Of a stretch of 64,000 nucleotides of DNA, positions 1-11,956 are shown piece by piece. Every line of letters starts with the position of its first letter. Position 1 is the stretch's first letter. The notes under the pieces were generated by a model. It was not told the DNA's origin. It made no database searches and worked only from the letters and a program-made list of their open reading frames with translations. The translations under genes were made by a program, and so were the position numbers. The DNA is taken from NCBI GenBank assembly GCA_010015805.1, contig ML978138.1, positions 310,001 to 374,000 on the forward strand. Direction: 5' to 3'. This DNA is from Rhizodiscina lignyota (taxonomy: Eukaryota; Ascomycota; Dothideomycetes; Aulographales; Rhizodiscinaceae).

Positions 1-526
1 AGAGAGGTATCTTTGGGCCATGCATGAGGCAAGATGCAGTTGGAGATGCAAGACTGCGGCTCAAAATTCCAGGCGGGTCCGTACCCGGGCGGCGGGTAGC
101 TGCGCCCCAAAACCGGTGGATCTTCGGGTGCTTCTCGCCCCCTTTCCCTTCCAAGTTTTCTTCAGCTGGCAGCACGAGTTGAGTATTCTCCAGTCACTTT
201 GCATAGCGGCCTTTGATCTCGATTTCATCATCTCATCGCCTGCATAGGAATGCCTGTATTAATAGCTGATGCCCTACGATAACAGCGGTAAGGGAACGCT
301 CACCTGACACCAGGCACCTGTGACCTCTCCTGCGCCTCGTGCTTGTGTGGAAGCTAACGTGTTCATCTTCACCAGTTGGTTTGGACGCGCTGAAATCTTA
401 ACATCAATCTCCTCTTACTCTCAAGCTCCAATCTCAAGTTTCCTCTTGTGTCTGCTCCGGTTTTATTACATAGCCCTTCTATTTTACCGTCTCGTCTGCG
501 CACCTGATCTTAAGCAAGTTGCAACG

Positions 527-995
527 ATGCTGGGTTATAATTTCGAATCAGAATTCCCAGACGTCGCAGATCACAATTCCGGCATGTCCACTGGAGCGAC
601 AAGTTCACTTCCCGTTCAGTCATATAAGCGTGCCCATGCTTTGGAGTGGTTACACAATCAGGTCGCCGATGCGAACCCGCCAGAGTCGACGTCGACGTCC
701 TTCGCACACCTGGATCGCCGTAAACCCGTCTATATACCGATAGAGGACAACCAGAAAAGCTGGGAAATCTTAAGTTTTGGAAAGATTCCTTTACCCGGAC
801 AAGAAACCACTACTCTCGATTCAGAGGTTGGATACTACTGAATTCGATATATTGCTCGGCGCACAAGTTTCCTCCGGCGAGGGAATTGCGGCAAGCGAGT
901 CACCTGGCTCACTTCAAACCGCCCAAGAATCAGATTGGATACCCTTAGAGTCTTTTGCTCTCGACCGCTCCGAGCTTTTAGAAATTGGCGACTAG
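527..995 (+). CDS. Possible small hypothetical gene, model unresolved
   Basis: An ATG at 527 opens a 104-residue frame (starting MLGYNFESEF) that stops at 841. A different frame stays open from about 777 to 995 and has a Ser/Glu-rich composition that also looks protein-like. A frame change, intron or decay between about 780 and 840 would be needed to join them. A GT..AG pair at 827-867 exists but leads into a third frame. No domain is recognised. It may be noise or a decayed gene. Confidence 0.22.
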
Positions 996-2266
996 CCTGT
1001 GGGCGGCATAGATCACCAATACCTCCATTGGCTGATGTTGTATCACCCCTGCCGCTTGCCTTATACCAACATTTGAGCAGGATGAACCGAAGCAACAGAG
1101 GTATACCTCATTAGGGAAGCCGGGAGGTATCGCAAGGCGAAATATGCTGGTCACGCTACCCGCACGCCCTGGCGGACAATCGTAATACTTTAGGGCGGCG
1201 AAGTAAACAGGCCTTCAGCCCGGCCATACTCACCGAGAAGGTTAACCCACGAAGTCGCGTCTCATCAAAAAACCACCTCATTCCCGCCGTATCCTGACGG
1301 ATTCAGCCAACTGCCAAATTCAGGCACAACATTCTTGGTCTTCGGAAATTGGCAAGAAGACTTGCACATCCTTCGTTAGCCCTATCGTACAGCCGAATCT
1401 CCTATCTGCCTAGATCGACAATTTATCTCTTGCATCATCCCGCCTTCTGCGGGGGTAGGGTTATTGAACCGGCTGGGTAAACGTTAAACCTGCTCGTGCT
1501 TTTCGTGGCATGTGGGGCATCACCCAGCAAAACAAAAGAGTAAGGCAGCATGTCTCTATCAACTATCGAGAACGGTTCTGTTTCCTGATCCATGCGTCCC
1601 ATAGGTTGCTTTCGAGAACCTGGAGAAGCCGAACGAGATATTCATATTTTTATAGCGCCTCAACACGATGTCACGATCAAATTCCTTTGATAAGACATAT
1701 CGCTGTCTTCAAGTTCCAGGAGCAGTGTCCTTACCAGTCAGCTCACGTTCATGTCGCCTTGCCCGCTCCTCCTCTCAATATTCAGATATGACTACATATT
1801 TCGTATTACTTCGATGTTCAAGGTACATAAGGGCGAAGTTTGGACAGAGCTTAGGGTTTCTCCTGCATGTACTTTATATAGTATTAGGCTAGTCCTATAT
1901 AGGGATAGTCTAGCCCAATGAAGCTAGCAACATAGATATCTCAGGAATAGGATTAAATCATCTATCCAGAAAAAGTAGTAGCCGGAATAAGTAATTCACA
2001 GTTGCTCAATCTGCGCTGTATAGATAATCTTTAGAATGGGCTTCTAACGGACTTCTCTCCCATCGATTCAATGCCGGTGTGCTCTTACGTGGTCAAGCAC
2101 GTTTTACAGCCTTCCTCGGTCTTATCGCGGAAAGTTACGATCCATGCAATGTGGAGGTGGGGATATTATTAATTATTCAGAGACGACCTTTCTTACTCCT
2201 GCCATCTAAAGTTGTCATTGCCAATAATAAACCCAAAACCAAAAACGCAAATATATATCAATTACA
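996..2266. other. Intergenic, no gene seen
   Basis: Only short shadow frames occur here. The part from about 1790 to 2260 is AT-rich and carries a palindrome-like element at 1887-1915. The last 60 bases are A-rich and lead directly into the NIPSNAP start codon, as expected of a 5' UTR. Confidence 0.5.
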
Positions 2267-2596
2267 ATGACGATCATCGAACTCCGTATCTACACTACCC
2301 TCCCGGGCCGCATGCCAAACCTTCTCGCCCGCTTCGAGAATCACACAACCAAGATTTGGGAGCGATACGGCATCAAGCAAATTGGGTTCTTCACCACCGT
2401 TGTCGGACCGAACAGCAACGATCTTACCTACATGCTGCAGTGGGACAGCTTGGCCGACCGCGAGCAGAAATGGTCGGCCTTCATGGCGGACAAGGAGTGG
2501 ATCGGTGTGCGTGCGGAGAGTGAAAAGGATGGCCCCATCAACCAAAACGTTTATAGCAGCTTCTTAGCACCAACCGCGTTCTCGGCGCTCAAGTAG
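2267..2596 (+). CDS. NIPSNAP-domain protein
   Basis: A single-exon 109-residue protein that consists almost entirely of one NIPSNAP (dimeric alpha-beta barrel) domain. It begins MTIIELRIYTTLPGRM, followed by a helix (LLARFENHTTKIWERYG) and a beta strand GFFTTVVGPNSNDLTYML, then WDSLADREQKW, typical of the family. NIPSNAP proteins have no agreed enzymatic role; eukaryotic members are often mitochondrial or vesicle-associated, and short stand-alone fungal versions are common. No signal peptide is seen. The ATG follows an A-rich leader and no earlier in-frame ATG fits. Function beyond the fold is unknown. Confidence 0.88.
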   Translation: MTIIELRIYTTLPGRMPNLLARFENHTTKIWERYGIKQIGFFTTVVGPNSNDLTYMLQWDSLADREQKWSAFMADKEWIGVRAESEKDGPINQNVYSSFLAPTAFSALK

Positions 2597-3438
2597 AGCG
2601 GTGAAAATTGGGGATGAGAAAAGGAGATGGTGCGAAGCTGCGACGTGTCTTGAGACGCTCGAGATACCGTAGGATATTCAACGTATCTTGACTCCTTCTC
2701 TACTTCTTTTCCGCCAATTGTCTGCTGTTCTCCGATACCACAATATCTCAATGTGAATGAGAGCCACTTGCAGAACAGGCTCGTATAGGTCACATGAATC
2801 GTACAATTTTTAAACCGGAGGCTGTAAGTTGCATAAGTTCGTTAGCATAACTTAGCAGACAGTTTTCACAGATTTGGATTGCTACATACTAGAAGCTACC
2901 TTATGTTGAGTAGAAGCTATCTCAAGGCGAAGGTGTTGTGAAAAGTTAAGGTCGGGACTACAGTTTCCTACAGTGCCGCAGTTGGAGTGGCTTACATGGT
3001 GTAGACGCATGCCTTTAAGCGAATCAATCCCATCCAATCGAAGACGCAGTTCGGATTGTAATGGTGTCCTCGTGTGGTCCAACATGGGTCAGCAGTGGGA
3101 CCCGCGCTCATTTGCAGTTGACTCTTGAGAGACTCGGGGTTCCCGCGTCGACTGCTCACTTGCGTAGTCGAAGCTCTTAATCACTCCGCAAGTGCTCAGT
3201 GTCCCTTCCATACATAACATCCCTCTCTGGGCTCTCTAAATGTTTGCATCCATGATATGTACGCCTTTGCGTTCGAAAGCTCGAAGCAGATGGATACATG
3301 TTACTGGCTCAAAGTCCATCGCTCTCTTGCGCGGTCCCTGATGGGCTGAGCCACTTCCTCCGCTGAGCACTGCTTCATTTCTGCACAAATTGGAGAAAAT
3401 CTCATTTGGGAGCTTTAAACATTGTCGAATTCTTAAGC
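2597..3438. other. Intergenic, no gene seen
   Basis: No frame with protein-like character was found. It holds the 3' side of the NIPSNAP gene and the promoter of the zinc-finger-like gene. Confidence 0.5.
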
Positions 3439-5563
3439 ATGTCATCTGAAATATTTCCTGAGCTCGGCGAAGCTCCACGACGAAGAAACTTTTCATCTTT
3501 TGCCTCAGACTCTGCTGCTGAGCTTGTCGACCAGTCATCGGCGAGATATGCCCCTACCGTAACGGAGCGACTTTACTTTCCAAATCGCAATCCCAATGTC
3601 CAACTATACCCCCTAAAGGAATTCGAGCCGCCATCACCCGCTTACAGCCCCAATCGATTAAGATCCTTATCCGTCTGCACCGCGCCACCGACAACAAGCG
3701 TTCGAAGACACCCAGAGACGGTCTCATGGCCGGGTGAGAGCTCAGACTATGGGCCTTACGAGATTGCACTCAGTGGAATTGGGAAGCACTTGCCACTGGA
3801 AAGCTCACAACCTTCCAGTACTCTGCCGTCACTGAGCTGTGATGAGGGGAGCGATGGCTCTGTTGATGGCTCTATTGCTGACGTAGAGCCGTCTGTCGGG
3901 TCCAATGTCATTGGGCAATCTCTTCTTGTCCCTCCTGACACACAGGGTAGCGACAACGAAGATGTTTCGAGGAACAGTGGCATCGAAAAGAGCTCATTGA
4001 GCAAATCCGACAATGCTACTCACTCTGAGCAGTCCTCAAGCTTCTTTGAAACCGTCACAAACATGTGGAAGGCTCTTAGGAATCAGTCCACGTTTGGTTC
4101 TTCTAGTTCTGTCACTCTTGCTAGTCATTCTCACCCGCTTCCGTACCGTGTGAAACCATCCCATATTTCCACTGCGAAGACGAACATCTCCATGAGGCCA
4201 ACATCGCAGAAAATATTCAGATGCCGATGCGGCGCTGTCTTTGAGGACGCTGTGCAGTTTGGGGCCCATCTCCGCCAAGCTCACAATTCATTGCCGGCGC
4301 TGCTGGGGTCAGATCACAAGATAAAAAGACAAAACCAAGAAATAATGGCAGTATCGCCTCCTCCTTCTAACATTTTCGGTTCTCTGCTGGGAGCTTCTGT
4401 TGGGCGCGCCCAAACGGCTGCTCTTGCGAGCCACCCGGCCGCGACCACTTTCACAAGTCATTCATTCACCCCGTCGCCCTCCGGGTATGGGCATGTCCAA
4501 ATTGCCCAGAAGGATATCGATACAGAGGAACCAGGCAAGACGGCAATGAGCGAGCACAGGGCGGCCGGGTCTAGCAACAAAAACAATGCAAGTATTGCAA
4601 ACGCTCACAAAACATCGAAAAGTCACAAGACACATCTTTCGAACGGCCAGCAGGACGATGCAGACTCGAGTGAAGAAGAGTTGCCTGGGCGGAAGAGGCA
4701 GAAGAAGAAGGATACCACAGACTCGGAGGTTTCAAAGCTTGCCTGTCCTCGTTGGAAAGCGCTACGTTGTCCCTTGGATCACCCCTGCGCAAACTGGAAG
4801 GGAGATGACATGTCAGATGTTCTGTACGAGTCGACTTATCGAACTTTAGGCATGCACAGTACTGACATAATATGCAGCAAACACTTACGATGTCGTAACC
4901 ACGTATACCCGGACCAGCCCAACACGCCTCGAAAACGTCCAAATATCTGCGCAGGATGTCATAGAGAGTTTGACTCTTATACCACATATTCGAATCATTA
5001 CGGACGCAACGAGCGCGGAAAGAACAAGATATGCAACGTTTTTAAGCAAGGGCGCGTCGAAAAATGGCAATGGTTATTTGAGTATCTGGACTGTGGCATA
5101 ACAAAACCCGCACCGAGCCCTTGTGCGTCACGCATATACTTTGTACCGCACACTACTGACATTGGCAGATTGGTGTGAAAATGGAATCACGATTGGATCT
5201 GTGCCAGCCTTGATGGAGATAGTGGGTCAAACGGAAAATGCTGGTGGCATCAACGCACAACAGACCCAAGCTCTGCAGCAGCAAATTCAAACTCTGGAGC
5301 AGCAATCGTCTGCTAGTTATGTACTCCTTCACCGCCTGTGGCAACATACGCACTTCACGCTTCTGATGGACCGTAATAACGGCACGCAACTCGCGATAGA
5401 CATCAATGAAGCCGTCGGACCGCTTAATCCGACTCTTTCAGATGCGTTCGAACAGATGAGACAATTCACACAGGAGTCGCCACAGGAGTTCCCACAGGAG
5501 TTCATACAGGAGTATCAAACTTTACTGCCCGGAGCTTGGGGCGAAGATCAGACCGGACAGTGA
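3439..5563 (+). CDS. C2H2-like zinc-finger protein (two exons)
   Basis: Exon 1 is 3439-5122 and exon 2 is 5169-5563. The 46-nt intron (GTGCGT...CTACTGACATTGGCAG) keeps phase and gives 692 residues. The N-terminal 240 residues are Ser/Pro-rich and low in structure. A finger-like segment lies near residue 255 (FRCRCGAVFEDAVQFGAHLR then H), with a CxC pair instead of the classical CxxC. A second Cys/His-rich block near residues 445-535 includes CPRWKALRCPLDHPC, CSKHLRCRNH and CAGCHREFDSY, resembling fungal zinc-finger regulators. A basic stretch (GRKRQKKK) could be a nuclear signal. The C-terminus is Gln-rich with a QEF/QES repeat. It is probably a nuclear regulator; the target is unknown. The ATG at 3439 is the first one in frame. 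Confidence 0.7.
5123..5168 (+). other. Intron of the zinc-finger-like gene
   Basis: Donor GTGCGT, branch-like CTGAC and acceptor GGCAG. Removing it fuses the frame ending at 5178 with the frame ending at 5563. Confidence 0.85.
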
Positions 5564-5817
5564 TGTGTTAAACAGTGGGCGGATATGGGCCATTACTTTA
5601 GAGTGCCTCCGAGGTATATACTGTTCGACATGACGAAACCGAACACAGACATAGACGAGCATCTTATGCTGCTTTATCTTTGATTTTATCTTACAGTGTG
5701 GACACTATCGTAAGATGTATCGGCCATTTTATATGCTGGAACCTCCATCCGAACTCAAATTTCCCATTGACAACGCCCCATCATCTTCCACTTCCGATGG
5801 CACCATACCGTCCAGCT

Positions 5818-6419
5818 CTAGTTGAACGAGCCCGATTCAATTAGATACATCAACACCAGCTTGGTACCAAACATGACACCGACAGAGGCACCCTTCACGA
5901 CCTGGCGTGTTTTCTCATCGGGGACAGCTTTGATCAGGATCGCAAAGCGGGGACACTCATCCCCTTGCGCATCGGTAAAGAAGCAGCGATAGTTATGATC
6001 GAACGTTGCCGGTTTGGTGTCCTCGAACCGGCGAGCGTCATTGATGCCCTCGTCGAGCAACTCCTCGCGCTTGCTTTCGCGGACGAAGAGCGGCTGACCC
6101 GTTGGTGTCTTAATGGGAACTCCCGAGACCTGCAGTTTTCAGCAAGAGCGTGGACTAACCTTGGTCGATGTATATAGACAGTACCCACGATTGACAATTC
6201 GGCAGTCTCATAAACATATTTCTTGAGCGTGAGGCTCGTTTTGAGCTTGTCTTTCTTGGTGGTGAGTCTTTTGCAGAAGGCCGACGCATCCTGCATCACG
6301 GCTGAAGGATTCCTTGCTAAGTCGGTGACCATGTAATGCGCCGTGAGACGGCCATCGCGAGAGACGGTCAGGGCGATGAGTCGACCTGGATCTGGGAGCA
6401 AGGCGTGCGTAATATCCAT
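5818..6419 (-). CDS. Hypothetical protein, two exons
   Basis: ATG at 6419 and stop at 5818. Two open stretches in different frames must be joined. The first starts MDITHALLPDPGRLIALTVS; the second ends MYLIESGSFN. A GT..AG pair at 6130-6179 (50 nt) restores phase and would give 183 residues, but its donor (GTCTAT) is weak. A better-looking donor at 6159 would give only a 30-nt intron and the wrong frame. The C-terminus is hydrophobic (GASVGVMFGTKLVLMYLI). No family is recognised. A tandem repeat lies just upstream at 6552-6773. Confidence 0.5.
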
Positions 6420-7552
6420 GCTGTTTGTAGTACCGGATTTGACCAGACGGGTAGATAGTGATGGACGAGATTGGCTAGAGGAGGCAAACGAAAGTGGATT
6501 TAGAGAAAGAGGAAGCAAGACGACGAGGCTGCGGGTTTTGTAATAGGCAGCAGACTGCTCAATTCCCCATAGCACATCGAAATGGACTCCTCAACTGCGT
6601 AGTCATGATGGAGAGCAGACATTACGGGTGCGCAAAAGAAGAGTGTCTTTTGCCAATAAAAGACTGCCCCAATTCCCTGTAGTAGTATATAGAAATAGAC
6701 TCCTCAACTGCGTAGTCATATTGTAATAGAGAACAGACGTTACGACTGCGCAAAAGAGGAATATCTTTCGTCAAACTAGGAGCTGCACAGAGAGTGTTGC
6801 CACACTGACACATGGCCGTCTGTAAGTGCCGCTGAAGATTCATTCACTGTATTAGATATGTCCTTGAGAGATCAGTAACCGGATATAATATCTGCTGGTG
6901 GATCCTAACCGTTATATGGAGATATTGCTGGAGAATCTAAATTGATGGTATGAGTTGGAAGAGGGTGCCAACTTTCTGGCCTTTGACATGAACTTTTCGT
7001 TACTCCGTTGCGCTTTGGGCAGTGTTTGAAGGACCCCTCGTAGGCTCTTGACACCAGCCTCATTTCTCCTATTCTAATTTCTATTCGTCCTCATTGCCCC
7101 AAGCGGCGGTGATCATTCTGGGCCATTTCCAGGGGTTGCTCGACCAGCATCAACCAACTCCAGCGAACGAGGACGTTGCGTTATGACTGGAAATCAGATA
7201 CAACGGACTGTGAATCAATCACTTAAATGCCCATACACTTACACTCACGAAAGACATCGTGACAGGAGGATGTAACGGGCTCTCTGAGGAGTGAGAGCCT
7301 CTCTTTGCCTAAGGAGTGCACCGGAAATCGCAACAATGCTACTGCCGTGCTGCCTTGCTGCAGTGCAGCTCAGCGGCACAGCAACCACGACACCCAATGA
7401 GGCGATTAAATCATAGATTCCTGCAGCCTTGGGTGACTTGATACATGACGAATGTTTCGCAGTCAACTCAAGACCCCTCAATCTCTCGTCCTTTCGGTCC
7501 ACCCTTCAATTGTCATGCTTCGCAGTAATATCGCAGTTTCCCTGCATATTTC
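6420..7552. other. Intergenic region with tandem repeat
   Basis: This is the shared upstream region of the minus-strand hypothetical gene and the plus-strand CorA-like gene. Apart from the tandem repeat, no gene or RNA is seen. Confidence 0.5.
6552..6773. repeat. Imperfect tandem repeat, two copies of about 109 bp
   Basis: Copy 1 starts at 6552 and copy 2 at 6661. Both contain AGACTGC, CAATTCCC, GACTCCTCAACTGCGTAGTC, GAGA-ACAGAC-TTACG and TGCGCAAAAGA in the same order. Copies differ mainly by substitutions and a few small indels. It lies between two divergent genes. Confidence 0.8.
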
Positions 7553-10022
7553 ATGACATTGCCTTTCAACCAGACGAGAGGCATAGTGCAAGATTACGAG
7601 CTCTTGGACAGGGCTCAAAATGACCCAAAAGCAACCCGAGATGAAGTTCTCCGCGAATTTGGCAACTTCATCCAGAATGTCTTGCTCCATCTTGAGGAGA
7701 CTAATGGTACCCTTCCAGTTCCACACGATGAGTTTGAAACGAAGCAGATCGTCGACAAGGCTTATCAGGATCTCGATTACTTCTTCAAACATCTGAACCT
7801 GTATACCAATGAAAATCGTCCCAAGTACGTGTCTATTGACGTAGAGACCATCGACGACCTCAGTGCGGAGCCTTTCACCTCATTAGAAGACGCGTGGTTG
7901 TACATCAAATCGCATAAGGATGAATGCAAAAAGAGAGTGTAGTAAGTGCACGCAGGGCAGGATAGCTACCAGACGATATCTAATAGCTTGCAGCATCTGT
8001 TCAAAAGCACAGTCGATTAGCGGAAATCCTAAGGCGACTAGGGCTTTTTTTGCATCAAGCAAGCAACCGAAAAAACAAGAAGTTCTTACAGCAGCAGTCA
8101 TTGCGGCCACCTTCATGATTGTAGCCTCTTCGTTTCCCAGCCTGCCACGGTTACGCTTTAGGGACATCTCTGCATTAGTCGGTGCCGGCAAGGGCGACAA
8201 CAGCAAGCTTTATTTGCGCACACACGATGCGATTCCTCTAGGTAACGTAGTTGAATTTGATCAGAGAAGCCTTCACTCACCTGGTGCTAGATGAGCTTCA
8301 ACAACACTCGCTCTGCTGCGACACCAGCCCGCTTGCGCTAACAACGATCAAAGTTTTGCCGCCATCATCACCGCCTTATTCCCTACCGCCGGCTGTTCAA
8401 TGGTACGAATTTCCAGATGCAATCCCGGACACCGACATTTGCACGGATTTCACAATGCAAATGTGGGAGCCACACGGGATGGCCCCGTCCAGTAGCGCAC
8501 TGTGCGCTCGATGGGGAACTAAGAACTTGAGTAGCGGTGGTTGGGTGTCATTACTGGTCTTTGGAAAGACAGAAATGGCTAAACTCTTCAAAAGCACGAT
8601 GGAGGCAGATGTAAGAAAGAATGGCGATCAGAACAGGGACCTTGAGCACGACTGTTCACCTGTAATGAAATATGTCTACCTTGTTGGGCTCTACGAAGCA
8701 AGGGTATCTCTACGAAACCTAATGGTGCGGCTTGAAGACAAGGTGGGTGTTCTAACATATGAGCTCTCCAATCATAAAGATAGACTCTGACTGGAGTGCA
8801 CAGAAATTCAGAAATACTGCACATCCCACTGTCGGCTATGCCAACGCTTGCCAGCTTGCTATTAACCATCTCAAGTACTACGAGCGGCTAACCGTAGCTC
8901 TACGATGGCAGCTCACAACCTATCTCGAGAAGCTGGCGCTTGATGCGCCAGCCAGCTGGATTACAGAAGCAAAGTCACACTGCAATATTCTGAGGTCTGA
9001 GATAACTGAGAGTCTAGACATTGCGAAGGACATCCGCCAAATGGTTAGTAGAGCTTACATGTAATCTGGACTCATGAAACTGACAATAGTGAGGTGTTGG
9101 AACACATTCTCTTCTCCAAAACAGCAGGGGAAACGTTCTCGCCATACTAGCATCAATCTTCGTCCCCGCGGGCTTTGTAGCAGTAAGCATTACTCATAAA
9201 AAGGTTAAGCTGAAACACCGACCTAATCCGATCGAACAGTCATTCCTCAGCATGAACCAAGCAAATCTTCCCATTGATAATGATAAAGTACATAGCATGG
9301 TCTCCAATAACTTATCACGGGCCGCTTCCAATGGAACCCACCCAAGCAATGGCCAGACTGCGAATAATGGCGGCGTCAATCCTATTGTCGAGGCAATTCA
9401 CAATCTCACGCTGGCTCTCGACAACAATACCGGCAAGAGCAGTTTCCCTTCCGCCACACCCGGTCTATACTTCGGCATCGCTATCCCACTCATAGCATTG
9501 ACAGTGCTTCTACCCCTCGTCTTTGGCCCAGTCGCAACTCTTATCGCGCGCAAGTTCTCGAGGCCAGCACTTCGCAATATCTTCTTCTGGGCCTGGATCA
9601 TGCTATCTTTTATCCTCAACCTTCCTTTCCCGTTGGTCATGTTCCAGGACAATGAGCTGTATGACACATTTATATTTTCACCTTCCCTTTGGGTCACCCA
9701 GCTTGCCATCTTTTCCGGTGCCTTTCTGGTCCATCTCACAGTGTTGGTCCTGTGGTGGCCATCGCTTGGAAGAGGTCGGAAGTGGATTTATATCACTTTC
9801 TGGGTGTATTGGGTCCTTACGTACTATCTTGGATACTTTGCAATTGCGGGTGACTTGGAATACTTTTTAATTTGGTCCACTTATGTTTATCTCAATCCGA
9901 CTGAGGTCATGATCTTGGTCTTCTCTCCTTATATCCTGCTTGCTAGCTACTATGTCTGGAGATGGATTAGACAGCGTAGGCCTGGGTCAACGAGGAGACG
10001 CAAGACTTACTTAAGAGTTTAA
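7553..10022 (+). CDS. Divergent CorA-like membrane protein, six exons
   Basis: Proposed exons are 7553-7941, 8141-8241, 8291-8742, 8804-9047, 9094-9182 and 9240-10022. Phases agree throughout and give 685 residues. The N-terminal ~395 residues are soluble and partly helical. They lead into SLLQNSRGNVLAILASIF (TM1), then FVPAGFVA joined across the last intron to SFLSMNQ. This is the position of the GMN-type pore motif, written F-x-SMN in many fungal CorA-like proteins. The next membrane segment starts YFGIAIPLIALTVLL. Four further hydrophobic segments follow (near residues 540-560, 575-598, 607-629 and 647-668), more than the two of ordinary CorA channels. The tail is basic (RRRKTYLRV). Ion transport is therefore uncertain. 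Introns 1 (199 nt) and 4 (acceptor TGAG) are the least certain. Confidence 0.68.
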
Positions 10023-10386
10023 GGCCTGTAATGTCTTATAACTACGCAAAAACGGTCACATGGTCCTAAAGTCAAAGGGGACTTGCATAACATTTCTGAT
10101 CGTGGGGAATACCCAAAACTCCGTGGATTAACGAAAGCGAATGAGGCAGAGCAGACACGATGAATGATACTCAAATGGTGACAGAAGAACGCTGGAAGAG
10201 CTGCCAAAAGAGCCGATAAGCTGTTGACTAGACAGAAATACTGGATTCGAACAAGATGGGGCTTGAAGCTTTTCCATTAACTCCTCGCGCGCTGCATTAT
10301 GATTTTTGCATTGTCAGTAGTCGATCCTCTTCTCCATCTGAATCCTCTAGCCAGCATCCGATAACAAATTTCCCCATACTCTACTC
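10023..10386. other. Short intergenic region
   Basis: Nothing recognised. It contains the convergent 3' ends of the CorA-like gene and the cysteine-rich gene. Confidence 0.4.
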
Positions 10387-10733
10387 TCAAATCATGTCGC
10401 CGACGAGTTTATGAAGGAAATGCTGGACCCTGACAAGTGAGCCACGAGTGCCAACCTTGTTGCGCATATCTGGCATCCGCTGGGTGCAGCATTTCAGAAC
10501 TCCCCCGTCGTGCGAACAATCTCCTGCGAATGATTGGCAATCTATTTACCGTCAGTCTTCTGATGGAGACGATGGAAATGGTATGAGCAAGGCTCACATT
10601 GGTCCGTCATGTCTCCCAGCTTCTTGTAACAGTATGTAACACCTCTGTCGCCGCAGGGTATCTTGTCATACGTCTGCGCGGTGACTGTTGCCACAGCAAA
10701 AGCCGCGAGTAAGATTCGAAACACGATCGGTAT
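10387..10733 (-). CDS. Candidate small secreted cysteine-rich protein, start codon absent
   Basis: The frame reads FRILLAAFAVATVTAQ, a good secretion signal, followed by KIPCGDRGVTYC. A 56-nt intron at 10542-10597 (GTGAGC, CTGAC, AATAG) joins in phase to YCQSFAGDCSHDGG and KCCTQRM, ending at 10387. The mature part has six or more cysteines including a CC pair, as in small secreted fungal proteins and effector candidates. No ATG lies in frame before the signal peptide: the codon at 10733-10731, where a Met would fit, is ATA, and an in-frame stop lies further upstream. Either a short upstream exon supplies the start or the gene has lost it. Length would be about 96 residues. No family is recognised. 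Confidence 0.5.
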
Positions 10734-11956
10734 TGTCGTTTCTTGTGTATCGATCGGGGAATGATTGACCTAGACGTGTAGCTGGGTAAGTACATATGCT
10801 CATCTTCTGGATCCCATACCCGTCAAGAAGCCAAGCTAAAGCGATAACCCTTGCTTTATCACAGAGATCAATCAGAAGTAGGAGTGTCTCAATTGGACTT
10901 CCATTTCCATTACTTGCATTCCAGGACTTGGCGAGGCGTCCAGCCCAGTCTATGCTCTAATGCAAAGCGCGATTTTTTCGTAACCGGTGAGCCGAAAGTG
11001 GAGAGCCAAGGAACTATCGGCGGCGATCTGGATTGATAGAGTAGTGATGTCGATGAGAAGATCTGAAATTGAGGCTTCGCAGTGGCTTGAGCTTGCACCT
11101 ACGTGCCATATCACAGACAAAAGACAAAAGCCAGGAGACACAACAACGCAGACAGCTCTCATATCCCTCGCAAGATGCGGACGTTACATTTGAGATTCAG
11201 CAGTGTTGCTCCGCACAAATTCTTAGAGGGCCAGATCATCTCGGGAAGGCTTCCAACCGTTTCCCGTGGCTTTTGTGAAAGGTCTGGACGACACGCATTG
11301 AATGCAGTTACCCACCATGATTGCTGTTTCCCGGATCGATAGAGCAACTCATTAGTCGAAACTTTACATAAGAATGCCGTCATTGTCAGCGAGGTTACTC
11401 AAGCGTCTCATGCTTAGATCACGAATGGAAAGCTCCCAACTGGTCGGGTCAGATGCGGTAGATTCTTTGTTCGGCGAGGAATGCATCGGTCAGGATGGAG
11501 CTCGTTGGATGTCAGAAGCGTCTTATGAGACATACTACTGCCTCTTGCCAGAGGAGTGAAATTCAGAGATCTCACGACCAGTTACGGCCTGCTCGCGACT
11601 ATTTTGATGTTGGTCGACACACGACGTGAGTGTCAAGTCGCGTCAGTAACGCGCCCCGCTCGACGCTGATCATTGATTGGCCGTTGATCGTTGCCGGGGA
11701 AGGCGCAAAGCATCAACATCCCGGCCGCGGCCTTTGATCTGCTCGAACCCAAAGTTATTCGACTCTTCCACAATACCAACGCCCTCCTCTTGTTCTCCGA
11801 ACGCATCATCCCCGCCTCCATCCACATAAGAGCAGCTTCTACTAAAGAGCATCTCTGCTTCTTCTCTACTGCTACATCTCTTTGCCCTCCGCGACGCCCC
11901 GCGACAATAACTCAACCGCATCTTCCACCAACCACGATAACAGTTTGACCATCATA
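10734..11956. other. Intergenic, no gene seen
   Basis: No convincing frame. The part from about 11700 is C/T-rich and probably holds the promoter and 5' UTR of the E2 gene. Confidence 0.45.

Noticed and set aside
6130-6159. A 30-nt GTTAGT..CTGCAG intron in the minus-strand hypothetical gene
   Set aside because: Signals look good, but 30 nt is below the usual minimum for fungal introns and removing it keeps the wrong frame.
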